DNA of 64,000 nt from Isoetes taiwanensis (GCA_021234155.1 JAJEKV010000203.1:62001-126000); one strand, 5' to 3'; positions 45,454 through 56,200 are shown, counted from the stretch's first letter. Notes: generated by a model from the letters alone, not told the origin. Made by a program: numbers and translations.

Positions 45454-45853
45454 TTGGATTTTGGCGAGTAAGCCCATTGGAATTCTTTGTTGCAAGCTTT
45501 GTTCTTTTTAAGAGTTAGGAACTTGGCAATCGCTTCGTCAATAAAATAGGTATGGTTTCACAAAAAAAAAGATTCATTGTGTTAGATAAGGATTTGTGGT
45601 TTCAATATTAATCTTATCTGAAGTTTTTCTTCAACATCTTAGTTGTTTGGATCTACGAGGCCACTTTAGTCTTTTAAAAACTAGTGGTAATCTAGACTTT
45701 CACATACTCACTGGCTTTGCAACTCGTAGTAATGCATTTCATGTTGTCAGCATCATTGTTTCGTGTTCTTCGCGAGATGTCAAAAAAAGTAACAAAACTG
45801 CATGCCGTATAAAATACTTGGAGAGGTTAGAAAAATGCAGCTTTCAATCTTCA

Positions 45854-45932
45854 GGCCTATTAGCTCAGTTGGTTAGAGCGCGTGGTATGGTTAATAACGC
45901 GAAGGTCGCAGGTTCGACACCTGCATAGGCCA
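45854..45932 (+). pseudogene. tRNA-Ile copy with anticodon-arm insertion
   Basis: Acceptor, D and T arms are perfect, but the anticodon region reads gcgcgtggtatggttaataa, about five bases longer than normal. This is too long for an anticodon arm and is not an intron at the usual position 37/38. Confidence 0.7.
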
Positions 45933-46286
45933 TTGGATTTTGGCGAGTAAGCCCATTGGAATTCTTTGTTGCAAGCTTTGTTCTTTTTTAAGAGTTAGGA
46001 ACTTGGCAATCGCTTCGTCAATAAAATAGGTATGGTTTCACAAAAAAAAGATTCATTGTGTTAGATAAGGATTTGTGGTTTCAATATTAATCTTATCTGA
46101 AGTTTTTCTTCAACATCTTAGTTGTTTGGATCTACGAGGCCACTTTAGTTTTTTAAAAACTAGTGGTAATCTAGACTTTCACACACTCACTGGCTTTGCA
46201 ACTCGTAGTAATGCATTTCATGTTGTCAGCATCATTGTTTCGTGTTCTTCGCGAGATGTCAAAAAAAGTAACAAAACTGCATGCCG

Positions 46287-46332
46287 TATAAAACACTTGG
46301 AGAGGTTAGAAAAATGCAGCTTCCAATCTTCA
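46287..46332 (+). promoter_or_regulatory. Pol III upstream elements (TATA and CAA) of a tRNA-Ile gene
   Basis: TATAAAA at 46287-46293 lies 46 bases before the tRNA, and CAA at 46324-46326 lies 9 bases before it. Plant tRNA genes typically carry a TATA-like element at about -30 to -50 and start transcription at a CAA just upstream, so this fits. The same two elements are conserved in nearly every unit of the array; this unit is given as the example. Confidence 0.6.
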
Positions 46333-46406
46333 GGCCTATTAGCTCAGTTGGTTAGAGCGTCGTGCTAATAACGCGAAGGTCGCAGGTTCGACACCTGCAT
46401 AGGCCA
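46333..46406 (+). tRNA. tRNA-Ile(AAU), right arm, exact consensus
   Basis: Identical to the consensus. The internal A box (TAGCTCAGTTGG) and B box (GGTTCGACACC) are both intact. Confidence 0.93.
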
Positions 46407-46411
46407 TTGGA

Positions 46412-46415
46412 TTTT
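46412..46415 (+). terminator. Short T run, likely pol III terminator
   Basis: TTTT begins six bases after the tRNA, within ggattttggcg. This is the minimal pol III stop. It is conserved in most units; further T runs follow at about 30-60 bases. Confidence 0.5.
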
Positions 46416-46804
46416 GGCGAGTAAGCCCATTGGAATTCTTTGTTGCAAGCTTTGTTCTTTTTAAGAGTAGGAACTTGGCAATCGCTTCGCCAATAAAATA
46501 GGTATGGTTTCACAAAAAAAAAGATTCATTGTGTTAGATAAGGATTTGTGGTTTCAATATTAATCTTATCTGAAGTTTTTCTTCAACATCTTAGTTGTTT
46601 GGATCTACGAGGCCAGTTTAGGTTTTTAAAAACTAGTGGTAATCTAGACTTTCACACACTCACTTGCTTTGCAACTCGTAGTAATGCATTTCATGTTGTC
46701 GCAAAGATCATTGTTTCGTTCTTCGCGAGATGTCAAAAAAGTAACAAAACCGCATGCCGATAAAACACTTGGAGAGGTTAGAAAATGCAGCTTTTCAATC
46801 TTCG

Positions 46805-46875
46805 TGCCTATTAGCTCAGTTGGTTAGAGCGTCGTGCAATAACGCTAAGGTCGCAGTTCGACACCGCATAGGCCA
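46805..46875 (+). pseudogene. tRNA-Ile copy in right arm, degenerate
   Basis: 71 nt. The acceptor starts tgcc, the anticodon loop lacks a base (gtgcaataac), and the T-arm lacks bases (gtcgcagttcgacaccgc). Confidence 0.7.
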
Positions 46876-47274
46876 TTGATTTTGGCGAGTAAGCCCATTG
46901 GAATTCTTTGTTGCAAGCTTTGTTCTTTTTAAGAGTTAGGAACTTGGCAATCGCTTCAATCAATAAAATAGGTATGGTTTCACAAAAAAAAGATTCATTG
47001 TGTTAGATAAGGATTTGTGGTTTCAATATTAATCTTATCTCAAGTTTTTCTTCAACATCTTAGTTGTTTGGATCTACGAGGCCACTTTTTAGTTTTTTAA
47101 AACTAGTGGTAATCTAGACTTTCACACACTCACTTGGCTTTGCAACCTCGTAGTAATGCATTTCATGTTGTCGATCATTGTTTCGTGTTCTTCGCGAGAT
47201 GTCAAAAAAAGTAAAAAAACCGCATGTCGTGAAAAACACTTGGAGAGGTTAGAAAATGCAGCTTCCAATCTTCG

Positions 47275-47298
47275 TGCCTATTAGCTCGCTTGGTTGGT
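47275..47298 (+). pseudogene. tRNA-Ile 5' fragment in a scrambled unit
   Basis: Only tgcctattagctcgcttgg is present before the sequence jumps back to spacer (tataaaacacttggagagg). From here to about 47,770 the unit is rearranged, with duplicated spacer pieces and a second short ggcctattag near 47,345. Confidence 0.75.
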
Positions 47299-48117
47299 AT
47301 AAAACACTTGGAGAGGTTAGAAAATGTTTCACTTCCAATCTTCAGGCCTATTAGCCTATTAGTTGCAAGCTTTTTTTTTTAAGAGTTAGGAACTTGGCAA
47401 TTTGTTCTTTTAAGAGTTAGAACTTGGCAATCGCTAAAAAATAGGTATGGTTTCACAAAAAAAAAGATTCATTGGTTAGATAAGGATTTGTGGTTTCAAT
47501 ATTAATCTTATCCAAGTTTTTCTTCAACATCTTAGTTGTTTGGATCTACGAGGCCACTTTAGTTTTTAAAAACTAGTGGTAATCTAGACTTTCACACACT
47601 CACCGGCTTTGCAAACTCGGTAATGCATTTCATGTTGTCGATCATTGTTTCATAGGCCATTGTCAAAAAAAAGTTTTGGATAAAACACTTGAGAGGTTAG
47701 AAAAAGCCCATTGGAATTTTTAGTTGCAAGCTTTGTTCTTTTAAGAGTTAGGAACATTGGAATTCGTTCTTTTTAAGAGTTAGGAACTTGGCAATCGCTT
47801 CAATAAAAAATAGGTATGGTTTCACAAAAAAGATTCATTGTGTTAGATAAGGATTTGTGGTTTCAATATTAATCTTATCTCAAGTTTTTCTTCAACATCT
47901 TAGTTGTTTGGATCTACGAGGCCACTTTTAGTCTTTTAAAACTAGTGGTAATCTAGACTTTCACATACTCACTGGCTTTGCAACTCGTAGTAATGCATTT
48001 CATGTTGTCAGCATCATTGTTTCGTGTTCTTCGCGAGATGTCAAAAAAAAAAGTAACAAAACCGCATGCCGTGATAAAACACTTGGAGAGGTTAGAAAAT
48101 GCAGCTTCCAATCTTCG

Positions 48118-48193
48118 TGCCTATTAGCTCAGCTTGGTTAGAGCGTCGTGGCTAATAACGCTAAGGTCGCAGGTTCGACACCTGCATAGGCCA
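48118..48193 (+). pseudogene. tRNA-Ile copy in right arm, two small insertions
   Basis: First acceptor pair changed, one extra base in the D-loop (cagcttgg) and one in the anticodon stem (cgtggctaataa). The T-arm is intact. Confidence 0.6.
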
Positions 48194-48612
48194 TTGTATT
48201 TTGGCGAGTAAGCCCATTGGAATTCTTTTGTTGCAAGCTTTGTTCTTTTTAAGAGTTAGGAACTTGGCAATCGCTTCGTCAATAAAATAGGTATGGTTTC
48301 ACAAAAAAAAAAAAATTCATTGTGTTAGATAAGGATTTGTGGTTTCAATATTAATCTTATCTGAAGTTTTTCTTCAACATCTTAGTTGTTTGGATCTACG
48401 AGGCCACTTTAGTCTTTTAAAAACTAGTGGTAATCTAGACTTTCACACACTCACTTGCTTTGCAACTCGTAGTAATGCATTTCATGTTGTCAGCATCATT
48501 GTTTCGTGTTCTTCGCGAGATGTCAAAAAAAATAGTAACAAAAAAAAAGATTGCATGCCGTGATAAAAACACTTGGAGAGGTTAGAAAAATGCAGCTTTC
48601 AAATAATCTTCG

Positions 48613-48688
48613 TGCCTATTAGCTCAGCTTGGTTAGAGCGTCGTGGTTAATAACGCGAAGGTCGCAGGTTCGACACCTGCATAGGCCA
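48613..48688 (+). pseudogene. tRNA-Ile copy in right arm, two small insertions
   Basis: Like the previous copy, with tgcc start, cagcttgg D-loop and an anticodon region of gtggttaataac. The T-arm and 3' acceptor strand are perfect. Confidence 0.6.
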
Positions 48689-49093
48689 TTGGATTTTGGC
48701 GAGTAAGCCCATTGGAATTCTTTGTTGCAAGCTTTGATCTTTTTAAGAGTTAGGAACTTGGCAATCGCTTCGTCAATAAAATAGGTATGGTTTCACAAAA
48801 AAAAAAAATTTATTGTGTTAGATAAGGATTTGTGGTTTCAATATTAATCTTATCTGAATTTTTTCTTCAACATCTTAGTTGTTTGGATCTACGAGGCCAC
48901 TTTTTAGTTTTTAAAACTAGTGGTAATCTAGACTTTCACATACTCACTGGCTTTGCAACTCGTAGTAATGCATTTCATGTTGTCGCCATCATTGTTTCGT
49001 GTTCTTCGCGAGATGTCAAAAAAAAACGTAACAAAACCGCATGCCGTATAAAAACACTTGGAGAGGTTAGAAAAATGCAGCTTTCAATCTTCG

Positions 49094-49168
49094 TGCCTAT
49101 TAGCTCAGCGCTTGGTTAGAGCGTCGTACAATAACGCTAAGGTCGCAGTTTCGACACCGCATAGGCCA
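49094..49168 (+). pseudogene. tRNA-Ile copy in right arm, degenerate
   Basis: The D-loop is expanded (cagcgcttgg), the anticodon loop reads gtacaataac and the T-arm is changed (gcagtttcgacaccgc). Confidence 0.7.
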
Positions 49169-49574
49169 TTGGATTTTGGCGCGAGTAAGCCCATTGGAAT
49201 TTTTTTGTTGCAAGCTTTGTTCTTTTTAAGAGTTAGGAACTTGGCAATCGCTTCATCAATAAAATAGGTATGGTTTCACAAAAAAAAGATTCATTGTGTT
49301 AGATAAGGATTTGTGGTTTCAATATTAATCTTATCTGAAGTTTTTCTTCAACATCTTAGTTGTTTGGATCTACGAGGCCAGTTTAGGTTTTTAAAAACTA
49401 GTGGTAATCTAGACTTTCACACACTCACTTGCTTTGCAACTCGTAGTAATGCATTTCATGTTGTCAGCATCATTGTTTCGTGTTCTTCGCGAGATGTCAA
49501 AAAAAAAAAAAAAAAACCGCATGCCGTGATAAAACACTTGGAGAGGTTAGAAAAATGCAGCTTTTCAATCTTCG

Positions 49575-49648
49575 TGCCCTATTAGCTCAGCTTGGTTAGA
49601 GCGCCGTGCTATAACGCTAAGGTCGCAGTTTCGACACCGCATAGGCCA
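49575..49648 (+). pseudogene. tRNA-Ile copy in right arm, degenerate
   Basis: 74 nt, but the anticodon loop has lost one A (gtgctataac) while the D-loop and 5' acceptor have gained bases. The T-stem is broken (cagtttcgacaccgc). Confidence 0.7.
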
Positions 49649-50048
49649 TTGGATTTTGGCGAGTAAGCCCATTGGAATTCTTTGTTGCAAGCTTTGATCT
49701 TTTTAAGAGTTAGGAACTTGGCAATCGCTTCGTCAATAAAATAGGTATGGTTTCACAAAAAAAAAGATTCATTGTGTTAGATAAGGATTTGTGGTTTCAA
49801 TATTAATCTTATCTGAAGTTTTTCTTCAACATCTTAGTTGTTTGGATCTACGAGGCCACTTTAGTTTTTTAAATACTAGTGGTAATCTAGACTTTCACAT
49901 ACTCACTTGCTTTGCAACTCGTAGTAATGCATTTCATGTTGTCAGCATCATTGTTTCGTGTTCTTCGCGAGATTTCAAAAAAAGTAACAAAACTGCATGC
50001 CGTATAAAACACTTGGAGAGGTTAGAAAAATGCAGCTTCCAATCTTCA

Positions 50049-50122
50049 GGCCTATTAGCTCAGTTGGTTAGAGCGTCGTGCTAATAACGCGAAGGTCGCA
50101 GGTTCGACACCTGCATAGGCCA
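50049..50122 (+). tRNA. tRNA-Ile(AAU), right arm, exact consensus
   Basis: Perfect match to the consensus over 74 nt, with the normal upstream ccaatcttca and downstream ggattttggcg. Confidence 0.93.
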
Positions 50123-50545
50123 TTGGATTTTGGCGAGTAAGCCCATTGGAATTCTTTGTTGCAAGCTTTGTTCTTTTTTAAGCGTTAGGAACTTGGCAAT
50201 CGCTTAGGAACTTGGCAATCGCTTCGTCAATAAAATAGGTATGGTTTCACAAAAAAAAGATTTATTGTGTTAGATAAGGATTTGTGGTTTCAATATTAAT
50301 CTTATCTGAAGTTTTTCTTCAACATCTTAGTTGTTTGGATCTACGAGGCCACTTTTAGTTTTTAAAACTACTAGTGGTAATCTAGACTTTCACACACTCA
50401 CTTGGCTTTGCAACTCGTAGTAATGCATTTCATGTTGTCGCATCATTGTTTCGTGTTCTTCGCGAGATGTCAAAAAGTAACAAAACCGCATGCCGTGATA
50501 AAAAACACTTGGAGAGGTTAGAAAAATGCAGCTTCCAATCTTCAG

Positions 50546-50620
50546 TGCCTATTAGCTCAGCTTGGTTAGAGCGTCCGTGCTAATAACGCTTAAGGTCGCA
50601 GTTCGACACCGCATAGGCCA
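50546..50620 (+). pseudogene. Last tRNA-Ile copy of the array, degenerate
   Basis: Starts tgcc, with an extra base in the D-loop and in the anticodon stem (gtccgtgctaataa) and a shortened T-arm (gtcgcagttcgacaccgc). Confidence 0.65.
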
Positions 50621-50957
50621 TTGGATTTTGGCGAGTAAGCCCATTGGAATTCTTTTGTTGCAAGCTTTGATCTTTTTAAGAGTTAGAACTTGGCAATCGC
50701 TTCAATAATAAAATAGGTATGGTTTCACAAAAAAGATTCATTGTGTTAGATAAGGATTTGGGGTTTCAATATTAATCTTATCCCTCAAGTTTTTCTTCAA
50801 CATCTTAGTTGTTTGATCTACGAGGCCACTTTAGTTTTTTAAAACTAGTGGTAATCTAGACTTTCACACACTCACTTGCTTTGCAACTCGTAGTAATGCA
50901 TTTCATGTTGTCCCTAGATCATTGTTTCGTGTTCTTCGCGAGATGTCAAAAAGTAAA

Positions 50958-51770
50958 AGAACCTAACTCTATGCTATAGATTAGATCTTGTTCTTTAGTT
51001 CTTCCGTGATGTATATGGATGATGTATCTCTGTGAACTCCTTGTATTGGGAAGGGGGGTAGAGACCTCAAGCCTAGTAGTTGATGCTTCTAGTTAGCCTC
51101 TCTAGCACACTGTAGATTCGGCCTGTGTACAAGAACCACACCTGGTTGTGGGTGAAGGGGCCAGACTGGCTAAGAAGGAGGTTCATGTTCTGACTCTTGA
51201 ACGATCCCTCTGGTGTGTAAGGCCTACCAGGGATCATTGTGACTAGGTCCAATAGCTTGCCACTGAGTGCGGGCAAGGTATGGGCTCGACACCCGTGAAG
51301 TGGTGTTCACTTTCCAAAGGGTTCACCGAACACGGGCAGTGGCCCTCTAGTCACCTTGAGTCAGCATGTAGATCTCTGGAGGGAGTGATCCCTTCCTGCC
51401 CCATCGGAACTGGGAGGATGAGACCCAGGAATAGCCCTTTTGGCTATGCATCCGACGGGCTACAGTCAGGTCCCAACACTTTTCAGCCTACTCTGCAAAG
51501 TGTGCATAGGAGGGGCGGATGGAGTGGACAACCCAATGCCATGTTCTTATGCCAGCCAAATCCATTGCCATGAATTCTGTCTGCAATGAACTCTGGAGAC
51601 CCAAGCCGTCAGTCATCCCTTTGAGTCTGAGCCTTGGGTAGGATTTCCTATGTGATGTGCTGATCTTTGTCTATGCAGATATGTGGAGGACCATCCTTCG
51701 TGATGACGACCATGCAAACTCTAAGCATGACGATCACTTGAAACAACTCTATTAAGGATTGGTTCCCAGC
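50958..51770. other. Unidentified, moderately GC-rich block next to the array end
   Basis: The tRNA unit ends within gatgtcaaaaagtaa, and an unrelated, GC-richer sequence begins. Conceptual peptides in both directions (up to 97 codons, 51280-51573 plus) lack recognisable motifs. It may be part of another retroelement. Confidence 0.35.
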
Positions 51771-52026
51771 TTAAAAAATGAATCTTGGATCGGCAATGGA
51801 ATAAAATGCCCCAGACAGATGGACTTGCAGGCTGCAGTAGATGAACTCTAAAATAAATAGCACAAGTCTTTGAAGAAAAAAACCCAGAATCTGGAAATTG
51901 CTAAGAATAGCCTGTGCAACTGCAGCAACCCAAAAGCGAGAATAGGACTCCCGAATATAACAAGGCCGGAAAAGGAGCACACCAAAAAGGTCGTTAGCAA
52001 AATGGAATGGAAAAACACAGGTGAAT

Positions 52027-52171
52027 TATAACGTTCCTAACTGACATGCCCTCAAGCAACTGGGCAAAATCGTCTAGACGTTTATGAGTAGTTGTTTCTA
52101 TCCATTTATGCCGGTGTCTCGAGAACTTGACACCAAGATCCACTCGAGCGGTCTCTCATGGGTCCGTTACA
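52027..52171 (-). repeat. TRIM LTR 1
   Basis: 145 bp; one end decayed (tataac in place of tgtaac), the other ccgttaca. A polypurine tract (atctctcccac on the plus strand) follows at 52172. Confidence 0.85.
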
Positions 52172-52317
52172 ATCTCTCCCACTAGAACTATGCTCGTCCT
52201 CGAGCATCACAAACCATAGACCACACCATCCCATGGTGTCCACGGCCAAGTCATGACCTACCATCCAATGATATTTCGGGTCATACTTGCCTCCATGAAG
52301 ACTCGAACTCAAGCCCT

Positions 52318-52329
52318 GCTCTGATACCA
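52318..52329 (-). other. TRIM primer-binding site
   Basis: gctctgatacca on the plus strand is TGGTATCAGAGC on the element's strand, two bases from LTR 2. It matches the 3' end of plant initiator tRNA-Met. Confidence 0.88.
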
Positions 52330-52331
52330 AC

Positions 52332-52475
52332 TGTAACTTCCTAACTGACATGCCCTTAGCCACCTGGGCAAAACCATCTAGACATTTATGAGTAGTCGCT
52401 TCTACCCATTTATGTTTTTGTCTCGGGAACGCAACACTAAGATCTACTCGAGCGGTCTCCCATGGGTCCGTTACA
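52332..52475 (-). repeat. TRIM LTR 2
   Basis: 144 bp, from tgtaacttcctaac to gggtccgttaca, flanked by a primer site on one side and a polypurine tract on the other. Confidence 0.88.
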
Positions 52476-52603
52476 ATCTCTCCCACTAGAACTATGCTCA
52501 TCCTGGAGCATCACAAACCAAGTCATGACCTACCATCCAACGGTATTCTGGATCATACTTGCCCCCATGGAGACTCGAACTCGATCCCTGCTCTGGTAAC
52601 AAC

Positions 52604-52758
52604 TGTAACGTTCCTAACCGACATGCCCTTAACCAACTGGGCAAAACCGTCTAAACGTTTATGAGTAGTCGCTCTACCCATTTATGTCGGTGTCTCAGGA
52701 ATGCCCCACAAGCACATTCAAGGATCGAATACTCGAGCGATCTACCATGGGCCCGTAC
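52604..52758 (-). repeat. TRIM LTR 3, altered end
   Basis: Starts tgtaacgttcctaaccgac. The last third is replaced by cacattcaaggatcgaatac, a segment also found in the next LTR remnants. The adjoining primer site is mutated (gctctggtaaca, 52590-52601). Confidence 0.75.
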
Positions 52759-52876
52759 GACCCAAGGAGACCGCTCGAGTGGAACTTGGTATCAGAGCAG
52801 GGCTCGAGTTCGAGTCTCCATGGGGGCAACTATGATCTGTAATACTGTTGGATGGTAGGTCATGACTTGGTTTGAT
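52759..52876 (+). mobile_element. Inverted TRIM fragment
   Basis: An LTR piece with an internal deletion (ggagaccgctcgagtgga) is joined to a plus-strand primer site TGGTATCAGAGC at 52787-52798 and part of the interior. It is opposite in orientation to the rest of the array. Confidence 0.8.
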
Positions 52877-52975
52877 TGTAACATGCACATTCAAGGATCG
52901 AATACTCGAGCGGTCTATTGTAACATGCACATTCAAGGATCGAATACTCGAGCGGTCTACCATGGACCCGTTACA
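52877..52975 (-). repeat. Two shortened TRIM LTR remnants in tandem
   Basis: The stretch tgtaacatgcacattcaagg...gcggtcta is repeated with a 42-bp period (52877 and 52919); the second copy continues to cccgttaca. The polypurine tract follows. Confidence 0.8.
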
Positions 52976-53129
52976 GTCTCTCCCACTAGAACTACGCTCG
53001 TCCTCGAGCATCCAAGGCTGTACCATATCTATGTCATACCATGTCACAATGATTACCAAGTCTTTGCAACTTATCCATGCATATAGGCACCCATGGAGAC
53101 TCGAACTCGAGATCTGCTCTGATACCAAC

Positions 53130-53274
53130 TGGGACGTTCTTAACCGACATGCCCTTAACCAACTGGACAAAACCATCTAGACGTTTATGAGCAGTCGCTT
53201 CTACCCATTTATGCCGGTGTCTCGGGAACGCGCCACCAAGATCCACTCGAACGATCTCCCGTGGGTCTGTTACA
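53130..53274 (-). repeat. TRIM LTR, right-hand end of array
   Basis: 145 bp, from tgggacgttcttaaccgac to gggtctgttaca. The primer site gctctgatacca is at 53116-53127. The flank tgaac follows. Confidence 0.85.
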
Positions 53275-53279
53275 TGAAC

Positions 53280-56200
53280 CAACCACTGTAAAATGATATG
53301 AAGAAGGAACTGGTTAGCAACACTATGACAGCCCCTGGAACGGAATATAAGAAGACCCAAAAGGAAATGTCGAAAGTGGCTGCAATAACTCTTCGAGCAT
53401 GAAAAAGCATCCGCTAAGAAGGGAAATTCGCAATAAAAACTCCATAACCGCACAATAATCTTGAATAGAAGATGGAAACACGGTTTGGGCGGCAAGACTT
53501 TGCACAAAAATACGGCAAAATAGCTCCGCACTGAAGTACCATGATCTGGCTGCAACCATAGAAATACCGCTAAAACACCTGGGAAATTCGAAATGGCAAA
53601 CAATATGGAAAAAGCTTTCACATCCATCAATGGCAAATTGCATGGCAACATAATCCGTGATATTGGCCTTAACAAGTAATCTGCAGCTTCACCAAGTTTT
53701 CTCAAATGCCCGACCTTCTTATCATTGGCTGAAAAATCCCACAAATAATGGATTTCAAGTAAAAAAATGATTCAAGAGAAAAAAGATGAAGAAATTGAGA
53801 AATGAAGGTTGAAAAACAAAGGCCTACTTGGATCCTGACATTGCCTCTAATGTGGTAACCATGCTGAAGAAGGCGACAATCACGAAGCTACAAAACCCTT
53901 CGCTCTGATAATGCAGGTAAGCGATCTTCTTCGCATAATAAAATAAAATAGGGAATAAAATAACTGCCGCATCTAACGGATAAAAATAAAATAGCAAAAT
54001 CAATGGCCCAGAATGCGCATAAACTATTATCTTATTTCGGCTTTAGTAATGTATATAGATGTTTCAATTAGACTTAATATAAAACACTTCCTTTCACTGA
54101 GAAAAAATATGATGAAATGGAAATATGTTGTCCTTGAGAAATACAAACCTTTTGATTCAACAACCCCCCTTTTTTTTGCTTGCCCACTCTATTTGGATTT
54201 TTACAACCTTTAATTGTTGATAAAAGAACAAAGTGCCCGAACAAAAAAGCCCTAGGAAAAAAATTCCCTTGCAAAAGCAATATTTGTGTGAAATAAAAGG
54301 AACAGAAATGATAAATAAAGGCATCCCAAACACAGAATTTCACTTTTTTTACTCATCATGATCATTGTTCCACTGCCATTGTTTTGCCGAAAATTTTTTG
54401 GCCAAGGATCCATGCCATGTGTACGACATTGGAACTCATATGCACAAAACCATTGGTGCAAAAAGAACAAGGTGCTGCGCACGGAGGGTTGCCCTCCAGT
54501 TTCTTGAGGGTGAAGTGGCCTAAATCAAAACGTGGTCATGTTTTCACAATTTATATTTAAATTAAAGTAGAGCTCTACCATGTTCTTACAATCAGTTTGT
54601 AGGTCCCCTACATTCATGTACAAGCCCGTCCGCATGTGCCCCTCGATTGAATTGTGTATGCAACTGAGTAGTTTAATGTTGTAGAAATATCTGTACTTGT
54701 TTTATGTCTTGCAGACACAATCACAACACGTGCCAGTACTCATAATATTTTAAGCTATAGGTGTTAAAATGCAAGCTTATATGGCATAACCACGATATCA
54801 GATCGTTCCTAACAATGCAAGGTGTCAATTTCACTGGAGAAGAAGAACTAACTGTATGTGCAAGACGATCCACCAACTTCCAGTGTTACATCATGTGTTC
54901 ATGGAACAATAATGAAAAAGTCCCATTACATTTCGAGAGCAAATGCCCTAGTGTAGAAATGCCATAAAAACAACATTGTAAAGTGTTAGCTTTCCAAAGC
55001 TCTTTTGTAGCGTCAACAACTTGGCCAACTTCATGCCTAATTATCCTGATGCACCGCTAACACTTGTGAACGCCAATCCCATATGAAGGACATCCCAAAC
55101 GATCTATATACAATATTACAACTCGGAAAGACATCCGAATGTCATTATATAGCATTTAATGGTATTCAATACATAGCATTTAATAAGACAAACCCGAGGT
55201 GGATCGATACATGCGTATGATGAGCGCCGCACAAAGTCAACACATGCTTTCACAGGCTCTCTATTAATGACCATCGTCTTTATTATACAGAGCAACCTTG
55301 AGCTATAGCTCAAACCAAGTGGACTCGATACATGTGTATGATGGGCGCCGACAAAAGCCGAGCACATGCTTTCATTGGTATGCCTCTATTTATGACCATC
55401 GTGCTATTATACACAAGCAATCTTGAGCTATAGCTCGACATTAACATTTGCCCGCAAGACACATCTAAAGAAGATCGATTACTTACACACACATCTAGCA
55501 AATACATCCGAATCAAGCACCACGGATTACCTTTGCCATTGCATCACAAGGTTGCACTTACACCGGTGTCTTTGGCCGGCTATTCATGTCCAACTATTGC
55601 CAAGATGCTACATTTTTTAATCACCTCAATCTGCACAAAGTTTCGGACAAGTGAACAAAGCAACTCAATAAAGATTACTCAAGACAAATACAAATACCCT
55701 CGAAATATGCACAACTTCTAAGGCCCTCTTGAGCTTCCTTTCTGGAGCCTTTGCCGCTACCTAGACCTCCTTTTCTAGAGCTGCAAAGCAAACTGAATAT
55801 TCACTACTTGCTGTTAGAATCAACCAAAAGGCAGTAAGAAAACTGAAATTTCAGTAATGAGAAGACTATGTTTGTTGACTCACACCTTTGACTGTCTTAA
55901 AGATGTCACTAGCAACACTAGGCACCAACCACTCCAGCTCTGGAAGTCAAAACCATGTATATAAGCAAATTTGTACAACTTAAGAGAGTGCCTTTTCTCT
56001 TGTATTTGCAGGATGGGAACTTATCCTTCAACATTCACAAGTGCCACATTGTCGATGGTTGCGAACCCTTTTACAAAACAATTTGGGCATATTGTTTTCG
56101 TTGCAAAAATGGAGCTGCATCTTAATCATGGAACTTTAGGCTGGATATTGCTTGTACATGAATAAGAAAATATTATGAACTACATATCATGGTTTTCAAT

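Larger units (their letters stand above)
6111..50957. repeat. Tandem array of about 470-bp units each carrying tRNA-Ile(AAU), two inverted arms
   Basis: The unit is a conserved 5' flank of about 250 bp, a tRNA gene, and a conserved 3' flank with ggcgagtaagcccattgg. Spacing between successive tRNA starts is mostly 427-497 bp. Units at 6111-43430 read on the minus strand and units from about 43470 read on the plus strand. Two retroinserts and a 28.7-kb Helitron block interrupt the left arm. At the right end the unit stops at about 50957, inside the conserved gagatgtcaaaaagtaa stretch. The spacer sequence is far more uniform than the surrounding DNA, which implies recent amplification or homogenisation. 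Confidence 0.95.
52027..53274 (-). mobile_element. Compound TRIM array (short LTR retrotransposon)
   Basis: The plan LTR (about 145 bp) - primer site - interior (about 130-160 bp) - polypurine tract - LTR is repeated with shared LTRs. LTRs run TGTAACGGACCC... to ...CGTTACA on the minus strand. Next to each LTR lies GT then TGGTATCAGAGC, complementary to the 3' end of initiator tRNA-Met. The polypurine tract is AGTGGGAGAGAT. The outer flanks are tgaat (52022-52026) and tgaac (53275-53279), a near-perfect 5-bp target duplication. It has no coding capacity and would rely on enzymes of other LTR elements. Confidence 0.85.

Noticed and set aside
46075-46368. A 97-codon frame (VSILILSEVFLQHLSCL...) found in many units of the tRNA array
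   Set aside because: The frame is repeated because the unit is repeated. It runs into the tRNA gene on the tRNA's own strand, and in many units it is broken or shifted. No codon-level conservation beyond the DNA duplication is visible.
53034-53744. 236-codon minus-strand frame, considered as a gene
   Set aside because: About a third of it is TRIM LTR and interior sequence, it has no recognisable motif, and its composition resembles translated non-coding DNA.
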